This document shows, piece after piece, positions 45,410 through 54,224 of a stretch of 64,000 nt of DNA. The notes beneath the pieces are model-generated. The model was not told the origin of the DNA. It ran no database searches and saw only the letters and a program-made list of their open reading frames with translations. Source of the DNA: Parasphingorhabdus marina DSM 22363 (GTDB taxonomy: Bacteria > Pseudomonadota > Alphaproteobacteria > Sphingomonadales > Sphingomonadaceae); NCBI RefSeq assembly GCF_900128895.1, contig NZ_FSQW01000002.1, forward strand, positions 434,001-498,000, written 5' to 3'. Position 1 is the first letter of the stretch; each line of letters starts with the position of its first letter. The translations under genes were made by a program, and so were the position numbers.

Positions 45410-46681
45410 ATGACGAAATTGACGGGATCTGATTCGAAGAGCACGCTCTATTGCTCTTTCTGCGGAAAATCCCAGCATGAAGTCCGCAAACTGATCGCGG
45501 GCCCGACGGTTTTCATTTGCGATGAATGCGTCGAATTGTGCAACGACATCATTCGTGAAGAAACAAAAGGTGCGGTAACCGGCAAAAAAGACGGCGAAGT
45601 CCCGACACCGCAGGAAATTTGCGATGTTCTCAATGACTATGTGATCGGTCAGGACCGGGCCAAGCGGGTTCTGTCCGTAGCTGTCCACAATCACTACAAG
45701 CGCCTCAATCACGCGGCCAAATCAGGTGATATTGAACTCGCCAAGTCAAATATCCTGCTTGTCGGTCCGACTGGCTGCGGCAAGACCTTGCTGGCACAGA
45801 CTCTCGCCAAGACGTTTGACGTGCCCTTCACCATGGCAGACGCCACGACCTTGACCGAGGCTGGCTATGTCGGTGAAGATGTCGAGAACATCATCCTGAA
45901 GCTGCTGCAGGCGTCTGACTATAATGTCGAGAAGGCACAGCGCGGCATCGTGTATATTGACGAGATTGACAAGATCAGCCGCAAGGCGGAAAACCCGTCG
46001 ATCACCCGGGATGTCTCGGGCGAGGGCGTGCAGCAGGCGCTGCTCAAGCTGATGGAAGGCACAACTGCCAGCGTACCGCCGCAAGGCGGCCGCAAGCATC
46101 CGCAGCAGGAATTCCTGCAGGTTGATACCACGAATATCCTGTTCATCTGTGGCGGCGCTTTTGCCGGTCTGGAAAAGATTATCGGCGACCGCCTGGAAGC
46201 GAAATCCATTGGGTTCGGCGCTCATGTTGCTGCGCCGGAAGAACGCAAGGTAGGCGCGCTGCTCGCGGAAGGCGAACCGGAAGATCTCCTGAAATTCGGC
46301 CTGATCCCGGAATTTGTCGGTCGTCTGCCGGTTATTGCGACCCTGGAAGATCTCGATATCGACGCGCTGGTGACTATTCTTCAGGAGCCCAAAAACGCGC
46401 TGGTCAAACAGTATCGCAAACTGTTCGAGCTGGAAGATGTCGGCCTGACCTTCACCGAGGATGCGCTGATCGCGATCGGCAAGAAAGCCATCGAACGCAA
46501 GACCGGTGCCCGAGGGCTGCGGTCCATCGTCGAGAATATCCTGCTCGATACCATGTTCGACCTACCGGATCTGGAAGGCGTGGACGAGATTGTCATCGAC
46601 AAGGATGTGGTGGCTGGCACCAAGGAGCCTGTGAAGGTGATTGCCAAGAGCAACAAGGCGAAGAAAGAAGACGCGGCTTAG
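45410..46681 (+). CDS. clpX: ATP-dependent Clp protease ATP-binding subunit ClpX
   Basis: 423 residues. Zinc-binding domain ([24 protein letters not shown]), AAA+ P-loop [16 protein letters not shown], Walker [14 protein letters not shown]-type loop around KSIGFGAHV. Unfolds substrates and feeds ClpP. ATG after TTGAGGACTTTTT; AGGA is 8 bases upstream. Confidence 0.97.
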   Translation: MTKLTGSDSKSTLYCSFCGKSQHEVRKLIAGPTVFICDECVELCNDIIREETKGAVTGKKDGEVPTPQEICDVLNDYVIGQDRAKRVLSVAVHNHYKRLNHAAKSGDIELAKSNILLVGPTGCGKTLLAQTLAKTFDVPFTMADATTLTEAGYVGEDVENIILKLLQASDYNVEKAQRGIVYIDEIDKISRKAENPSITRDVSGEGVQQALLKLMEGTTASVPPQGGRKHPQQEFLQVDTTNILFICGGAFAGLEKIIGDRLEAKSIGFGAHVAAPEERKVGALLAEGEPEDLLKFGLIPEFVGRLPVIATLEDLDIDALVTILQEPKNALVKQYRKLFELEDVGLTFTEDALIAIGKKAIERKTGARGLRSIVENILLDTMFDLPDLEGVDEIVIDKDVVAGTKEPVKVIAKSNKAKKEDAA

Positions 46682-46792
46682 GTACGGCCTGAACCTCTTC
46701 CCAGGTGCCGGAGTCCGACTGCCCAAGAACATCGATATTTCTCTTCTCGACGGATCTTGCCTTTAGTGGCAGGTGCTGCACGACTCTTTGGA

Positions 46793-46874
46793 AATGATGG
46801 CCGCTTTATCCCGAAAGCGGACACTAGATTTGGCGTTGTCGAATGGCCGAAAGTGGAGTGGAAAGCGGATGTTA
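46793..46874 (+). repeat. Hairpin repeat copy A
   Basis: Hairpin GGCCGCTTT-ATCCCG-AAAGCGG with CACTAG after it, then a second part with GAAAGTGGAGTGGAAAGCGG. Same order of elements as the copies at 47578 and (inverted) 48069. Confidence 0.7.
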
Positions 46875-46899
46875 AAGATGCTCGTATAAGGCCTTTCAA

Positions 46900-47286
46900 A
46901 TGAATTGGCGGGACCCGACAGATATAAGTTATCGGCTCGACTGGCAGCATAGCTTTTGCTTGGAGGCGCGTGCGCGCGGAATGGTGAGAGCAGCCGCAGC
47001 CCAGTGTTACATCTCAAAGATAAGGATTATGCGACGACGATTGCGGCGCTCGCCTGAGCCGACATGGAGTGATTGGAAGGCGATATTCCAAGAGCCCCGT
47101 CCAAGGAATAAGCATCATTGGATTCTTGAACGCTGCAAAAAGCGAATAGATGAAGCGATCGAACGCGGAGATTCATCAGTGGCAATGAGGCGACGTAACC
47201 TAACCGATGCGTGGAGAGGGTATGGCTGCTCTCGCGGAATCGCGAGGTTCCGTCAACGGGCGCGTAAGTTCAATAGGCGTCAGTAA
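46900..47286 (+). CDS. Small basic protein of unknown function
   Basis: 128 residues, very Arg/Trp-rich (RRRLRRSPEPTWSDWKAIF, RQRARKFNRRQ) with several Cys. ATG follows TATAAGGCCTTTCAA. No family recognised. Composition and codons differ from clpX. The stop (47284) falls at the beginning of a hairpin repeat copy. Could be a real orphan gene or a decayed one. Confidence 0.45.
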   Translation: MNWRDPTDISYRLDWQHSFCLEARARGMVRAAAAQCYISKIRIMRRRLRRSPEPTWSDWKAIFQEPRPRNKHHWILERCKKRIDEAIERGDSSVAMRRRNLTDAWRGYGCSRGIARFRQRARKFNRRQ

Positions 47287-47316
47287 TATCCCGAAAGCGG
47301 ACATTAGCGTTCGTCA
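47285..47316 (+). repeat. Hairpin repeat copy C (partial)
   Basis: ATATCCCGAAAGCGGACATTAGCGTT keeps only the second half of the hairpin seen in the other copies. It overlaps the stop codon of the preceding small gene. Confidence 0.6.
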
Positions 47317-47369
47317 TATGAGAGCTCAGCAATATTGTATTTGTTAAAACAACCGCCCAATGTCCGTCG

Positions 47370-47579
47370 ATGAAAAGCCTTCATCCAATAATACTCATTG
47401 TCGCTTTTGCATTGCTTCTTATCTGCGGATTGGTCTGGAAAATGAGTAGTGCAAAAAAGTGCGTTGATGAAGGCGGCGTCGTTGTTGCCCCTATGAATCG
47501 CAGTCAAGATTGCGCCGCTATTGGTTCAACCAATTTCCGCCAGCTAGTCGATTGGCAGTCAAAAAAGATGGATCTCTAA
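47370..47579 (+). CDS. Small single-pass membrane protein
   Basis: 69 residues; N-terminal hydrophobic helix (IILIVAFALLLICGLVW), then KKCVDEGGVVVAPMNRSQDC, with two Cys about 18 apart that could pair in the periplasm. No good ribosome site was seen. The stop TAA is the first base triplet of repeat copy D. A member of the many small unknown proteins of sphingomonads by style; not confirmed. Confidence 0.5.
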   Translation: MKSLHPIILIVAFALLLICGLVWKMSSAKKCVDEGGVVVAPMNRSQDCAAIGSTNFRQLVDWQSKKMDL

Positions 47580-47655
47580 CGTCCGCTTTTGCGCTCAAAG
47601 CGGACTCTAGCTTTTATCCCGTTGAATGTCTGAAAGTGGGGCGGAAGCGGACCTA
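47578..47655 (+). repeat. Hairpin repeat copy D
   Basis: AACGTCCGCTTTT-GCGCTC-AAAGCGGACTCTAG, then GTTGAATG and GAAAGTGGGGCGGAAGCGGAC. Same order as copy A. The stop of the upstream gene lies at its left end and the stop of the convergent zinc-ribbon gene at its right end. Confidence 0.75.
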
Positions 47656-48045
47656 CGTCTCGAGCGAGAGCGCAGCATCAATTTGTGCAAAGGCTTCGGG
47701 ATTGTTCGCACGTTCGCATGCAACAAAGCTGGCATGGCGAAGCGCAAATGCGGGCACTTCCTCCAAGGTTTCCGGATAAGGCTCACTAAGGCTCCAAAAG
47801 AGGAAGCCATGACGAACAAGCGCCTCTACTTTCTTCCATTGCTTGGCGTCAGTGCTTTTTGGAGGCTTAAACTTGCGGGTCAGTCCGATGCTAGGCCCAC
47901 CGCAATTTGGGCAAGGAAGAACAGCTTCAACCCGACTGGCTCGTTTGAAGCTCTTGCGACACCGAAAGCAAGCGTAGGGATGAGGAGCGCTCGAACTGTA
48001 CGGTGCCGCTTTTTGAGCCGGTGGTGTTGACTGGGTGTCTGCCAT
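47653..48045 (-). CDS. Zinc-ribbon protein of unknown function
   Basis: 130 residues from ATG 48045 (MADTQSTPPAQK); longer frame upstream overlaps repeat sequence. Two CxxC pairs, YACFRCRKSF and LPCPNCGGPS, spaced about 20 apart, form a likely zinc ribbon. The remainder is helical, ending with Cys/Glu-rich tail. Not recognised as a named family. Lies between repeat copies D and E. Confidence 0.65.
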   Translation of the reverse strand: MADTQSTPPAQKAAPYSSSAPHPYACFRCRKSFKRASRVEAVLPCPNCGGPSIGLTRKFKPPKSTDAKQWKKVEALVRHGFLFWSLSEPYPETLEEVPAFALRHASFVACERANNPEAFAQIDAALSLET

Positions 48046-48068
48046 GCCGCGTTCTATCAAAATTTCTG

Positions 48069-48145
48069 CTGTCCGCAAATGGGTCGTAAACGGAAGGTCA
48101 GCTTCATATCCTCTAATGTCCGCTTTTGCGCCCAAAGCGGGCATT
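48069..48145 (-). repeat. Hairpin repeat copy E (inverted)
   Basis: On the minus strand: AATGCCCGCTTT-GGGCGCA-AAAGCGGACATTAG followed after about 30 bases by TTGCGGACAGC. Same order as copies A and D but on the opposite strand. It overlaps by one base with the mtgA stop codon. Confidence 0.75.
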
Positions 48146-48810
48146 CACTCATAAACGCATCCGTCCAGCCCATCCCGCTTCACCACATTGATCCGCGCGG
48201 CGATCGTGTTGCCATAACGTCTGGTAAAGCCTTTCGCACCATTGACTGCGCGCTTTTTGGGGAGGGGCAGGGCGGCGGCCATGCGGGCGGCTTCCATTCG
48301 GGTCAGATCCGCAGCATTCTTTTTGAAATATCGCTGCGCGCCTGCTTCGGCGCCATAGGTGCCAATGCCGGTTTCCGCGACGTTGAGATAGACTTCCATA
48401 ATCCGGCGCTTGCCCCAGATTTCCTCGATCAGGAAAGTGAACCAGGCTTCCAGCCCCTTGCGGAAATAGCCCCCGCCTTGCCACAGAAAAACATTCTTGG
48501 CTGTTTGCTGGGAAATGGTCGAGCCACCCCGAATGCGACCACCTTCGCGGTTACGCTCGATCGCTTTCTGGATCGCTTCCCGGTCAAAGCCGTCATGACT
48601 GCAGAATTTGCCATCTTCCCCGGCAATGACAGCACGCGTGAAATTGGGCGAGATCGACTCCAGCGGAACCCATTCCCGGTTCGCGCCATTTTCGTCCATG
48701 ATCATCGTCGCCGTGATCGGGGGAGGGACAAAGGCGGTGATACCGACCCAGGCGAGGGAGATCAGCAGAAACCACAATATCAATTTGATCAGGAATTTGA
48801 GGAGACCCAT
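48145..48810 (-). CDS. mtgA: Monofunctional peptidoglycan glycosyltransferase MtgA
   Basis: 221 residues. N-terminal membrane anchor (FLIKLILWFLLISLAWVG). GT51 domain with catalytic Glu in AVIAGEDGKF, then GGSTISQQTAKNVFLW and NVAETGIGTYGAEAGAQRYF. Polymerises lipid II to glycan without the transpeptidase step. Alone on this strand, downstream of rpoH. Confidence 0.95.
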   Translation of the reverse strand: MGLLKFLIKLILWFLLISLAWVGITAFVPPPITATMIMDENGANREWVPLESISPNFTRAVIAGEDGKFCSHDGFDREAIQKAIERNREGGRIRGGSTISQQTAKNVFLWQGGGYFRKGLEAWFTFLIEEIWGKRRIMEVYLNVAETGIGTYGAEAGAQRYFKKNAADLTRMEAARMAAALPLPKKRAVNGAKGFTRRYGNTIAARINVVKRDGLDGCVYE

Positions 48811-48856
48811 GAAACCGCTTTACAACTGCTGACTGTCACCCACGCCTAAACAAGCA

Positions 48857-48887
48857 GCGCCCCGAAAACAATTGCTGTTTCGGGGCG
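48857..48887 (-). terminator. Hairpin after rpoH
   Basis: GCGCCCCGAAA pairs exactly with TTTCGGGGCGC (11 bp, 10-base loop). T-run is weak on the rpoH strand (TGCTTGTTT) and a little better on the other. Likely the rpoH transcription end. Confidence 0.6.
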
Positions 48888-48919
48888 CCGTTTTGCATGT
48901 TGATCATGCTGTTGGTGGT

Positions 48920-49828
48920 TTAGCCAGCGGCGAGAAGCTGCTTTTCACCAGCGATACGCAGCATGGCTTTCTGAAGCTTTTCGAAGGCCCGCACTTCGAT
49001 CTGGCGGATCCGCTCGCGGCTCACCGAATAGACCTTGCTCAGATCTTCGAGAGTTTTCGGGTCTTCCGACAAGCGGCGTTCGGCCAGGATATGCTGTTCG
49101 CGCTCGTTGAGCGATTCCATGGCTTCATTCAGCATCTCGCGGCGGAAATCGGCTTCCTGGGCGTCGGCAATCTGCTGATCATGCAGCGGGCCATCATCTT
49201 CCAGAGTATCCTGCCACTGACCGCTTTCGCCATCTTCCGAGAGCGGAATGTTGAGCGAGGCGTCACCACCCATCGACATGCGGCGGTTCATGTTCACGAC
49301 TTCATGCTCTGCCACGCCAAGGTCAGACGAGATTTTGGCAACGTCTTCGGGTTTCAGATCGCCGTCTTCAAAGGCTTCCAGATTATTCTTCATCCGGCGC
49401 AGATTGAAGAACAGCTTCTTCTGTGCGGCGGTGGTGCCCATTTTCACGAGGCTCCAGCTGCGCAGGATATATTCCTGAATTGACGCGCGGATCCACCACA
49501 TGGCGTAAGTCGCCAGGCGGAAACCTCTTTCCGGCTCAAACTTCTTCACGCCCTGCATCAATCCGACATTGCCTTCGGAAATGAGATCAGACACCGGCAG
49601 GCCATAGCCACGAAAGCCCATGGCAATCTTGGCCACCAGTCGAAGGTGAGATGTTACCAGCTGTGCGGCGGCTTCCTGATCCTTGTGCTCAGAATAGCGC
49701 TTCGCCAGCATATATTCCTGTTCGGGAGTCAATAACGGAAATTTTCGCACTTCCGATAGATAACGGTTCAGGCTTGCGTCCCCCCCAAGGGCAGGGATTT
49801 TTGCCGGAACATTGCTATTTTTAGCCAT
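48920..49828 (-). CDS. rpoH: Heat-shock sigma factor RpoH (sigma-32)
   Basis: 302 residues. Sigma-70 family regions 2 (LVTSHLRLVAKIAMGFRG; LISEGNVGLMQGVKKFEPER; FRLATYAMWWIRASIQEYIL) and 4 (LEDLSKVYSVSRERIRQIEV), plus the RpoH box AQKKLFFNLRRMK. Directs heat-shock gene transcription. ATG preceded by AAAAGGAACAAAA. A 16-base palindrome lies about 50 bases upstream. Confidence 0.96.
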   Translation of the reverse strand: MAKNSNVPAKIPALGGDASLNRYLSEVRKFPLLTPEQEYMLAKRYSEHKDQEAAAQLVTSHLRLVAKIAMGFRGYGLPVSDLISEGNVGLMQGVKKFEPERGFRLATYAMWWIRASIQEYILRSWSLVKMGTTAAQKKLFFNLRRMKNNLEAFEDGDLKPEDVAKISSDLGVAEHEVVNMNRRMSMGGDASLNIPLSEDGESGQWQDTLEDDGPLHDQQIADAQEADFRREMLNEAMESLNEREQHILAERRLSEDPKTLEDLSKVYSVSRERIRQIEVRAFEKLQKAMLRIAGEKQLLAAG

Positions 49829-49879
49829 TTTTGTTCCTTTTCTATATGCCTCAGGGCCTCATCAAGCACCCATTGGTCT

Positions 49880-49895
49880 CACCCTATATAGGGTG
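49880..49895. promoter_or_regulatory. Perfect 16-base palindrome upstream of rpoH
   Basis: CACCCTATATAGGGTG is an exact palindrome 52 bases before the rpoH ATG. Could be an operator or simply contain a -10 element; no matching half-sites are seen nearby. Confidence 0.35.
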
Positions 49896-49901
49896 TCCTC
49901 T

Positions 49902-50855
49902 TTATACACGCAACTTGCTGAATAGTTCCTGCATATCCGGGGGAAAGTTACAGTTAAAACTCAGTTTTTCCTTCGTCACGGGATGTATAAAACCTAGATT
50001 AGCAGCATGGAGCGCCTGACGGCAAAATCGAATTACTTTTCCATTGGAAAGCAAAGATTTTCGACGAACACCATATAGCGGATCACCAACAAGACTATAC
50101 CCCACATGGGACATATGCACCCGCACCTGATGGGTCCGTCCGGTTTCGAGCTGACATTCGACCAAAGTGGCCCCGTTCAGCGGTTCTTTCGTGGTATAAT
50201 GGGTGATCGCCGGCTTGCCCCGGTCATCTCCGACAACTGCCATTTTCTTCCTGTTTACCTTGCTCCGCCCGATATTCCCTTCGATCGTAGCCGAAGGAGG
50301 ATTGGGACGCCCGTGGACAATGGCGAGATATCGCCGATCGATGTCATGTTCAGCAAACAGCGTGCCAAGTCCCTGATGGGCCGCATCGCTTTTCGCGGCA
50401 ACCATCAGCCCGGATGTGTCCTTGTCGATCCGGTGGACGATACCGGGGCGGGCCACCCCGCCGATTCCGGACAACTGCCCCTTGCAGTGATGGAGCAGGG
50501 CATTGACCAATGTGCCATCCGCATGGCCGGCAGCCGGATGCACCACCAGCCCGGCGGGTTTGTTGACGACGATCAGATGATCGTCTTCAAACACCACATC
50601 CAGCGGAATATCCTGCGGCTGTGCCGGGCCTTCCACTGGTGCCGGAACCGTCAAGACGAAAGGCTGTCCCGCGCATTTCTTTGAAGCCGGGTCGGATACC
50701 GTCACCCCGTCTACCTGCAGGTTTCCGGCAGCAACCAGCGCCTTGATCCGTTCCCGCGAAAGATCCTCCAGAACCCCCGCCAGGGCGGCATCCAGACGCT
50801 GTTTTTTGTCAGTCTCCGGAATGGTTCCGGTTTTGATGGAATGCGATGTCGGCAT
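49902..50855 (-). CDS. rluD: Ribosomal large subunit pseudouridine synthase RluD-type
   Basis: 317 residues. S4-like domain at the N-terminus (RLDAALAGVLEDLSRERIKA) followed by the RsuA/RluA catalytic domain: HRIDKDTSGLMVAAKS with catalytic Asp, and ECQLETGRTHQVRVHM. Makes pseudouridines in 23S rRNA helix 69 in the family. Start is divergent from the JAMM peptidase gene, 17 bases apart. RluC-type specificity cannot be excluded. Confidence 0.92.
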   Translation of the reverse strand: MPTSHSIKTGTIPETDKKQRLDAALAGVLEDLSRERIKALVAAGNLQVDGVTVSDPASKKCAGQPFVLTVPAPVEGPAQPQDIPLDVVFEDDHLIVVNKPAGLVVHPAAGHADGTLVNALLHHCKGQLSGIGGVARPGIVHRIDKDTSGLMVAAKSDAAHQGLGTLFAEHDIDRRYLAIVHGRPNPPSATIEGNIGRSKVNRKKMAVVGDDRGKPAITHYTTKEPLNGATLVECQLETGRTHQVRVHMSHVGYSLVGDPLYGVRRKSLLSNGKVIRFCRQALHAANLGFIHPVTKEKLSFNCNFPPDMQELFSKLRV

Positions 50856-50871
50856 CGCCTAGATGTGGGCC

Positions 50872-51282
50872 ATGAAGCTGATCATATCAAGCAAGTTGAT
50901 GATGGAAATGCAGGCGATGGCTCGGTCGGCCTCGCCCGAAGAAATCTGCGGACTTCTGCTGGGGCGAAACAACAGGGTTGATTCGATCCGTGCAGCGAAA
51001 AACGTGGCAGTGGATCGGCAGCGACATTTTGAAATTGATCCGGCGATGCTGATCACCGCCGAAAGGGACATGCGGAACGGCGGAATGCCGATTGTCGGTT
51101 ATTATCACTCCCACCCGGGCAACAAGGTCGAACCATCCCCAACAGACGCCGTTTCTGCTGCTCCGGATGGCCGGATATGGCTGATCATCAACGGAACGGA
51201 CGCCGCGGCCTGGCAAGCGACCGAATCCGGTAGGCTTCTCGACCGGTTCAACCCGGTAGAACTGGAATGCCCACTTGATTGA
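50872..51282 (+). CDS. JAB1/MPN (M67-type) metallopeptidase
   Basis: 136 residues from ATG 50872; an ATG 9 bases earlier is possible. JAMM zinc motif: E in SPEEICGLLLG and HSHPGNKVEPSPTD (HxHP...SxxD). Bacterial stand-alone members act on ubiquitin-like or sulphur-carrier proteins, or on peptidoglycan-derived peptides. Neighbour chpT is 60 bases further; no sulphur-carrier gene is adjacent. Confidence 0.88.
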   Translation: MKLIISSKLMMEMQAMARSASPEEICGLLLGRNNRVDSIRAAKNVAVDRQRHFEIDPAMLITAERDMRNGGMPIVGYYHSHPGNKVEPSPTDAVSAAPDGRIWLIINGTDAAAWQATESGRLLDRFNPVELECPLD

Positions 51283-51342
51283 TGGCGCGCAAAAGGCCAG
51301 ATAGCCAATGACGCTGAAATCACTCGCAAAAGGTACATCTGA

Positions 51343-51984
51343 ATGACCCAAAACAGCTTGGACATAGCTGCTCTTCTCTGTTCCAAACTCTGTCACGACC
51401 TGCTCAGCCCGGTTGGCGCCATCAATAATGGTCTCGAACTGCTGGAAGATGAGACAGATCCGGAAATGCGGGATCGCTGTCTGGAGCTGTTGTCGGACAG
51501 TGCTGTGGCCTCGGCGAACAAGCTGAAATATTTCCGGCTCGCTTTTGGTGCGGCCGGAGGTTTTGGTGATCAGGTGGACCCAGCGGAAGCCAAACAGCTG
51601 GTTGAAAGCCTCGTGGGGGATCAGGAGAAAATTGCACTGGGCTGGGCGGTTCAGTCCGCAACTTTGCCGAAAAAGGCGGTCAAGATATTGCTCAACCTGG
51701 CGATGATCGCCCGGGAAGCGCTGGTTCGCGGTGGACGGCTGGATGTCGGCGCGGAAGCAGGAGAGCAGGGCACCGAAGTCGTGGTTCGTGCCGAAGGTCC
51801 GAAAATTGCACTGGATGAAGGTATCCGGGCGGCGCTGGAAGGCACGCTGGCCGATAGTGATCTGAGTGCCCGCACCGCAGCCGCCTGGATGTCGCGCGAA
51901 CTGGCATTGCAGAATAACGGCGACCTGCGAGTTTCACCGCCAGCGGAGTCCGAACTTCTGCTCGGCGCCATCGTCGCGGGGTAA
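51343..51984 (+). CDS. chpT: Histidine phosphotransferase ChpT
   Basis: 213 residues. Phospho-accepting His in LCHDLLSPVGAINNGLELL near residue 20, followed by a degenerate ATPase-like dimer domain (PKKAVKILLNLAMIAREALV). Relays phosphate from CckA to CtrA and CpdR, controlling the alphaproteobacterial cell cycle. Typical size and alpha-class distribution. ATG preceded by AGGTACATCTGA-type weak site. Confidence 0.93.
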   Translation: MTQNSLDIAALLCSKLCHDLLSPVGAINNGLELLEDETDPEMRDRCLELLSDSAVASANKLKYFRLAFGAAGGFGDQVDPAEAKQLVESLVGDQEKIALGWAVQSATLPKKAVKILLNLAMIAREALVRGGRLDVGAEAGEQGTEVVVRAEGPKIALDEGIRAALEGTLADSDLSARTAAAWMSRELALQNNGDLRVSPPAESELLLGAIVAG

Positions 51985-51991
51985 CCGGAAC

Positions 51992-52696
51992 ATGGGGGTG
52001 GGCATGGACATGATCTGGACGCCTTCACCCAATTTTGACGAGCGGAAATCACCGGTATCGATCCTCGTCATGCACTATACCGGGATGGAAGATGCAGCCT
52101 CGGCGATCAACTGGCTGGCCAATGCGGATGCCAGGGTCTCCGCTCATTATGTCGTGACCGAGGATGGTCAGATTGTGAACATGGTTCGGGAGGAAGACCG
52201 GGCCTGGCACGCCGGACGCGGGTACTGGCGTGGCATTGAAGATGTCAACAGCGCCAGTATCGGGATCGAGATCGTCAATCCGGGCCATGAGTGGGGCTAT
52301 GTACCCTTTCCCGAAGAGCAGATGGATGCCGTCACGCGTCTCGCGGCAGATATTGTCAAACGCCACCATATCACGCCGTCCAACGTCATCGGACACAGCG
52401 ACCTGGCTCCCGCTAGGAAACAGGATCCGGGGGAGCTTTTTGACTGGGACAGGCTCGCAAAAATGGGCATCGCGCTGAAGCGGCCCAGCAAAAACCTCTT
52501 TGATCCGATCTGGACGGATGGCGGCTTCATGCTCGCGCTCGAACGGTTTGGATATGACATAACCGCAGAAAAAGATGCGGTTGTCGCGTTTCAGCGGCGC
52601 TTCCGCCCTGAAAATATCGACGGCGTCATTGACGGTGAATGTCGTGCGATATTGCTCGCTTTAATGTTGGACAGAGAGCGTGGAGTCACTAAATAG
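51992..52696 (+). CDS. N-acetylmuramoyl-L-alanine amidase (amidase_2, AmiD/AmpD-like)
   Basis: 234 residues from ATG 51992; ATGs at 52004 and 52010 are alternatives. Zinc ligands His in ILVMHYTGM and GHSDLAPARKQDPG; substrate-site Glu/Lys as in the family. C-terminal peptidoglycan-binding helices (VVAFQRRFRPENIDG). No signal peptide, so likely acts in the cytoplasm on anhydro-muropeptides, or is exported by another way. It starts 8 bases after chpT. Confidence 0.92.
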   Translation: MGVGMDMIWTPSPNFDERKSPVSILVMHYTGMEDAASAINWLANADARVSAHYVVTEDGQIVNMVREEDRAWHAGRGYWRGIEDVNSASIGIEIVNPGHEWGYVPFPEEQMDAVTRLAADIVKRHHITPSNVIGHSDLAPARKQDPGELFDWDRLAKMGIALKRPSKNLFDPIWTDGGFMLALERFGYDITAEKDAVVAFQRRFRPENIDGVIDGECRAILLALMLDRERGVTK

Positions 52697-52699
52697 GGT

Positions 52700-53069
52700 T
52701 GGCCAGAGGGCCGGCCAGTCGCTCGTGGCTGCTTTTGCAGCTGCGGGAGGAAAGTCCGGGCTCCACGATATATGGGTGCCGGATAACTTCCGGCGAGGGT
52801 GACCTCAGGGACAGTGCAACAGAAAGCAGGTCGCGTTGGTTTCGGCTGCGTGACATTGAAAGGGTGCGGTAAGAGCGCACCGCGGGACTGGCGACAGGAC
52901 CGGCACGGTAAACCCCACCCGGAGCAAAACCAAATAGGGGCGGCAAATGGCGATATCGGCCTGCTGCCCGGGTTGGTTGCTGGAGCGGTGCAGCAATGCA
53001 TCGCCGAGATGAATGGCTGGCTATTCCGTTATGCGGATGGACAGAACCCGGCTTACAGGCCCTCTGGCA
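52700..53069 (+). ncRNA. rnpB: RNase P RNA (rnpB, bacterial type A)
   Basis: About 370 bases. P1 helix: GCCAGAGGG (52702-52710) pairs with CCCTCTGGC (53060-53068). Conserved cores are present: GGAGGAAAGTCCGGGCTCC, ACAGAA (52817 region), AGAGCGCACCGCG and GAACCCGGCTTACAGG. Ends in ATTTTTT. It lies 3 bases after the amidase stop and is catalytic in tRNA 5' processing. Confidence 0.95.
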
Positions 53070-53073
53070 TTTT

Positions 53074-53559
53074 TTAACTGCTCAAAGAATAGACAAAGAA
53101 ACCGATTATCATCAGAATTATCAGAAAAAGCAGGACTGAACAAACAACCGAAACGACCAACGCCACCTGACAAAGGACATAGGATCCATCCCGGATTTCC
53201 GGTTGTATCTTCAATCCTTTCCGGCTCGCCCAGACTGCAATTGGAATCGTGATTATCGCCAATACTCCGGTCATTATGCCGCCTATCGACAGAGCCAGAG
53301 ACAATATCCCATAAGTCAGTCGCTGTTTGCCTTCGTCCTCTGGAAAATAGAAATCTACCTGATCTGAACGACTGATGGGATAAATGTCTTCGGCGCGACC
53401 TGATGCCGTTGATGTTGCATCGAAATCTACTTCTCCGCCAATTTTGGGCCGCCCTCTGCCGTTCCACTGCGACATATCAAATTCAAGCTTCCCAAGTTCG
53501 TCAGATCGGAGCATTCCAACTTTTTTATTGGGATCATAGCTGATGACTATTGCGCGCAA
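53074..53559 (-). CDS. Cold-shock-fold N-domain fused to two membrane segments
   Basis: 161 residues. First 70 residues resemble a cold-shock OB fold (IVISYDPNKKVGMLRSDELG; KIGGEVDFDA). Two hydrophobic helices follow (YGILSLALSIGGIMTGVLAI; VVSVVCSVLLFLIILMIIGF), as in DUF4190-type small proteins. Such OB-plus-membrane proteins are not well characterised. Stop is next to the 3' end of rnpB. Confidence 0.7.
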   Translation of the reverse strand: MRAIVISYDPNKKVGMLRSDELGKLEFDMSQWNGRGRPKIGGEVDFDATSTASGRAEDIYPISRSDQVDFYFPEDEGKQRLTYGILSLALSIGGIMTGVLAIITIPIAVWASRKGLKIQPEIRDGSYVLCQVALVVSVVCSVLLFLIILMIIGFFVYSLSS

Positions 53560-53687
53560 TCTTGCCCCCGCCGTCTTGCGTTAAGGATTTCAATTTTACC
53601 TAAATCAAAAACTGCTCAAATGCATCAACTTAACTGGTCGGATTTTTTGCGCTAGCGATGCAACTGACGCTTTGTTAAAGAAGAGTC

Positions 53688-54224
53688 ATGCCCAAAGCCA
53701 GACGATCAGATAACTGGGGCTTTCCCCGCTGGGGCAGCTATGACAGTTCGCGGGAAGCGCAACAGGTGCGGATCTGTGATCGTCACGGGTGCAATGAACC
53801 CGGAGACTGCCCGGCTCCCAAATCACCCAACAGTCCCGAACGTTGGTATTTCTGTGAAAAGCATGCCGCGGAATATAATCGCGGATGGGACTATTTCGAA
53901 GGGCTCGACAAGGAAGAGCGCGCAAAGCGTGAAGCCGATGAAACCCGGGATGCCAATGCCTATCAGGAAGCGAAACATTATAGCTGGATGGGGTCCGGCG
54001 ACGGCAGCCGATCAAGAGACGAGATGACCGCGCTGGAGATTTTTGACCTGACGCCTGATGTCGATTTCGAAACGGTAAAAAAGGCCTGGCGCGCGATGGC
54101 CAAGGAATATCACCCGGACGTCAATCCCGGGGACGAAGAAGCGGCCAGGAAATTTCAAGCTGCCCAGGCGGCCTTCGATGTGCTGAAAGTCGCCGAAGAG
54201 CGCCGGGTCTGGAAGCCGAGCTAA
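53688..54224 (+). CDS. J-domain protein with Cys/His N-terminal region
   Basis: 178 residues. The N-terminal region has Cys/His pairs (RICDRHGCNEPGDCPAP, WYFCEKHAAEYNRG) that may bind zinc. The J-domain is C-terminal (FETVKKAWRAMAKEYHPDVN, with the HPD motif), unlike DnaJ where it is first. It recruits and stimulates an Hsp70. The 3' end overlaps the convergent gene by four bases. Confidence 0.88.
   Translation: MPKARRSDNWGFPRWGSYDSSREAQQVRICDRHGCNEPGDCPAPKSPNSPERWYFCEKHAAEYNRGWDYFEGLDKEERAKREADETRDANAYQEAKHYSWMGSGDGSRSRDEMTALEIFDLTPDVDFETVKKAWRAMAKEYHPDVNPGDEEAARKFQAAQAAFDVLKVAEERRVWKPS

Noticed and set aside
46793-48145. Integron cassette array
   Set aside because: No integrase in the window and repeat ends do not match the attC consensus; kept only as a cassette-like pattern.
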